Shown here: positions 43,762 to 45,266 of the stretch, one piece after another
Numbering within the stretch: the first letter of the stretch is position 1
Layout: each line of letters begins with the position of its first letter
DNA from: Salinisphaera orenii subsp. halophila YIM 95161
Lineage (GTDB): Bacteria > Pseudomonadota > Gammaproteobacteria > Nevskiales > Salinisphaeraceae
NCBI RefSeq assembly: GCF_003732545.1
Contig: NZ_AYKF01000076.1
Span: forward strand, 1 to 45,266
Direction of reading: 5' to 3'
Length of the DNA: 45,266 nucleotides
Position numbers and translations under genes: made by a program
The notes under the pieces: generated by a model
The model's database searches: none
Seen by the model: only the letters and a program-made list of their open reading frames with translations
Told to the model about the DNA's origin: nothing

Positions 43762-43866
43762 GTCGCTTGACCCGCGCCGCGGGTGCACCGCCCGAGGCCG
43801 GGCGGCGACCGAAAGTTCAGGGAGAGCCGCGTTGACCCGTCTGCCGCCGGAAAAGGACTGGAGCTG

Positions 43867-44895
43867 ATGCCCGCCGTCATCGACGCCATCGAATACATGC
43901 TGCCGGCGCGCACCGAATCGATCGAGGAGATCGCCGCACGCTTTCCCAACTGGCCGCTGGAGAAGATCGCCGAGAAGACCGGCATCCGCGCCCGCCACGT
44001 CGCCGCCGAAGACGAATGCGCCTCCGACTTCGGCGTGATCGCGGCCCGCCAGCTGTTCGAACGCACCGGCACCGATCCGGGCGAGATCGACTATCTGATC
44101 TTCTGCACCCAGACGCCGGACTATCTGGCCCCGACCACCGCCTGCCTGATCCAGGACCGGCTCGGCCTGGGCCGTCACGTCGGCGCGCTGGACATCAATC
44201 TCGGCTGCTCGGGCTACATCTACGCGCTGGGCGTGGCCAAGGCGCTGCTCGAGACCGGCCAGGCGAGCCGGCTGCTGCTGATCACCGCCGACACCTACAG
44301 CAAGTTCGTCCATCCGGGCGACAAGAGCGTGCGCGCGCTGTTCGGCGACGCGGCCGCGGCCACGCTGATGAGCAACCGCGGCGACGACGAGACCATCGGC
44401 CCATTCGTCTACGGCACCGACGGCTCGGGCGCCAACGATCTGATCGTGCCCACCAGCGGCATGCGCAAGCAGCCCTACAATCACAGCGCCGAGGAATACA
44501 CCGATCGCCACGGCAACACCCGCAGCGATCATCACATCTACATGAACGGCCGCGCGGTGATCGAATTCACGCTGCGCGAGGTGCCGAAGTCCATTCTGAC
44601 ACTGTGCGAGCGCGCCGGCCTGTCGCTGGACCAGATCGACGCCGTCATACCCCACCAGGCCAGCGCCACCGTGCTCAACGGCGTGCGCAAGAAGCTGGGC
44701 CTGCCCCCGGAGCGCTTCATCGTGTGCATGGAGGACATCGGCAACACCGTCTCCTGCAGCGTCCCGATCGCTCTCAAGCGCGCGGCCACCGAGGGCCGCA
44801 TCGGCCCGGGGGATCGCCTGCTGCTGGCCGGCTTCGGCGTCGGCCTGTCCTGGGGCGCGACCATCGTGCGCCTGCCGACGGACTTCCAGCGCTAG
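43867..44895 (+). CDS. Ketoacyl-ACP synthase III (FabH-like, stand-alone)
   Basis: A 342-residue thiolase-fold condensing enzyme with the KAS III triad: Cys114 in NLGCSGYIYAL, His263 in IPHQAS and Asn293 in EDIGNTVSCS. The opening EYMLPARTESIEEIAARFPNWPLEKIAEKTGIRARHVA and FGDAAAATLMS match FabH-type enzymes. It joins an acyl-CoA starter to malonyl-ACP. It differs from housekeeping fabH by its setting (no plsX, fabD or fabG around) and by a long insert GTDGSGANDLIVPTSGMRKQPYN, so it may be a specialised homologue for a secondary lipid, polysaccharide or signal. A repeat element begins at the base after its TAG stop. Confidence 0.88.
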   Translation: MPAVIDAIEYMLPARTESIEEIAARFPNWPLEKIAEKTGIRARHVAAEDECASDFGVIAARQLFERTGTDPGEIDYLIFCTQTPDYLAPTTACLIQDRLGLGRHVGALDINLGCSGYIYALGVAKALLETGQASRLLLITADTYSKFVHPGDKSVRALFGDAAAATLMSNRGDDETIGPFVYGTDGSGANDLIVPTSGMRKQPYNHSAEEYTDRHGNTRSDHHIYMNGRAVIEFTLREVPKSILTLCERAGLSLDQIDAVIPHQASATVLNGVRKKLGLPPERFIVCMEDIGNTVSCSVPIALKRAATEGRIGPGDRLLLAGFGVGLSWGATIVRLPTDFQR

Positions 44896-45204
44896 GGGCT
44901 GTTGAGGTTTCGTACGCGCGCTCTGTTTCCGACCGCCAATCGTAGCCGGTAAGGCGCGAGCTGCCGACTCTGGGCGTGCCACGACTCAGTCTCGCAACGC
45001 CGCCGGGCGCCCCTAGTCGATCTTTCATGGGCGGCCCAACCCTTCGGGACAAGCGCCCCAAAAATCAACGACACGACGGCAATCCAGCGTTGTCGCACGC
45101 TGGTGCAGAATGACTGCACGGCGCGCGCTACGCCTCGTTTTGCCGCCCATAGTTAATTTTTCAAGAAGCGCTTGGCGCGGCCACATACGGAACCTCAACA
45201 GGCC
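44896..45204. repeat. Inverted-repeat element, copy 2 (MITE-like, ~309 bp)
   Basis: The best-preserved copy. The left end GGGCTGTTGAGGTTTCGTA and the reverse complement of the right end GGCCTGTTGAGGTTCCGTA agree at 17 of 19 positions, so it has true terminal inverted repeats. It is flanked by CTAG (44892-44895, containing the synthase TAG stop) and CTTG (45205-45208), a possible decayed 4-bp target duplication. It aligns with copy 1 over its length and adds an AT-rich insert of about 20 bp near 45150-45170. The shared hairpin GTGCAGAATGACTGCAC is at 45103-45119. No transposase frame is inside. The last 62 bases of the window after it hold nothing I recognise. Confidence 0.85.
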
Positions 45205-45266
45205 CTTGTGTCTTGCCAGCGGGGTTGTTTAGCTAGCAGCCCCAGTGCCCGGCCGGGTGAGCATCC

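Overview
This window is GC-rich throughout (about 68-70% by eye). The gene families and close packing are those of a gammaproteobacterium. A Salinisphaera-like halophile is my guess from gene content and base composition, not something the sequence proves. About thirty protein genes are supported. I see no rRNA, tRNA, CRISPR array, prophage or intact transposase.

Layout. 0.1-5.2 kb: a zinc alcohol dehydrogenase divergent from a succinate-semialdehyde-type dehydrogenase, a DUF429 protein, a TraB/PrgY membrane protein and a small lipoprotein. 5.3-12.9 kb: an iron block with two FhuA-like TonB receptors flanking a PepSY/flavodoxin/ferredoxin-reductase fusion. Two good promoters here overlap Fur boxes, and the second is followed by a long structured leader. 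13.1-18.9 kb: a GNAT acetyltransferase, a metallophosphoesterase, an MFS carrier overlapping a bile-acid-symporter-like carrier, and the Ada alkylation-response protein. 19.5-25.0 kb: an old-yellow-enzyme reductase and an RND efflux permease with its adaptor. 25.3-32.5 kb: a secreted alpha/beta hydrolase, an amidase, and the tesA / ybbA-ybbP divergent set. 32.6-36.1 kb: a small heat-shock protein, a secreted sorbosone-dehydrogenase-like protein and a Baeyer-Villiger-type monooxygenase. 36.3-42.9 kb: a second iron block, with a Fur box, an FhuF-type ferric-siderophore reductase, a PvdE/SyrD-type peptide exporter, and a divergent fhuC-fhuD-fhuB operon under its own Fur-box promoter. 43.2-45.2 kb: a rhodanese and a stand-alone ketoacyl-ACP synthase III.

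How the genes fit together. The two iron blocks make a near-complete ferric-hydroxamate-type route: outer-membrane receptor, periplasmic binding protein, inner-membrane permease and ATPase, and FhuF/PepSY reductases to release iron. All appear to be Fur-controlled. A peptide exporter sits in the same operon, but no siderophore synthetase lies in the window.

The least ordinary feature is a family of about 290-310 bp non-coding repeats. Two clear copies (38739-39027 and 44896-45204) and one eroded relative (13093-13382) have terminal inverted repeats resembling IS5-family ends. They lie between CTAG (or CTTG) tetranucleotides, and in each case one end abuts the TAG stop codon of a gene. They look like miniature inverted-repeat elements that use CTAG as target, and CTAG here occurs mostly at stop codons.
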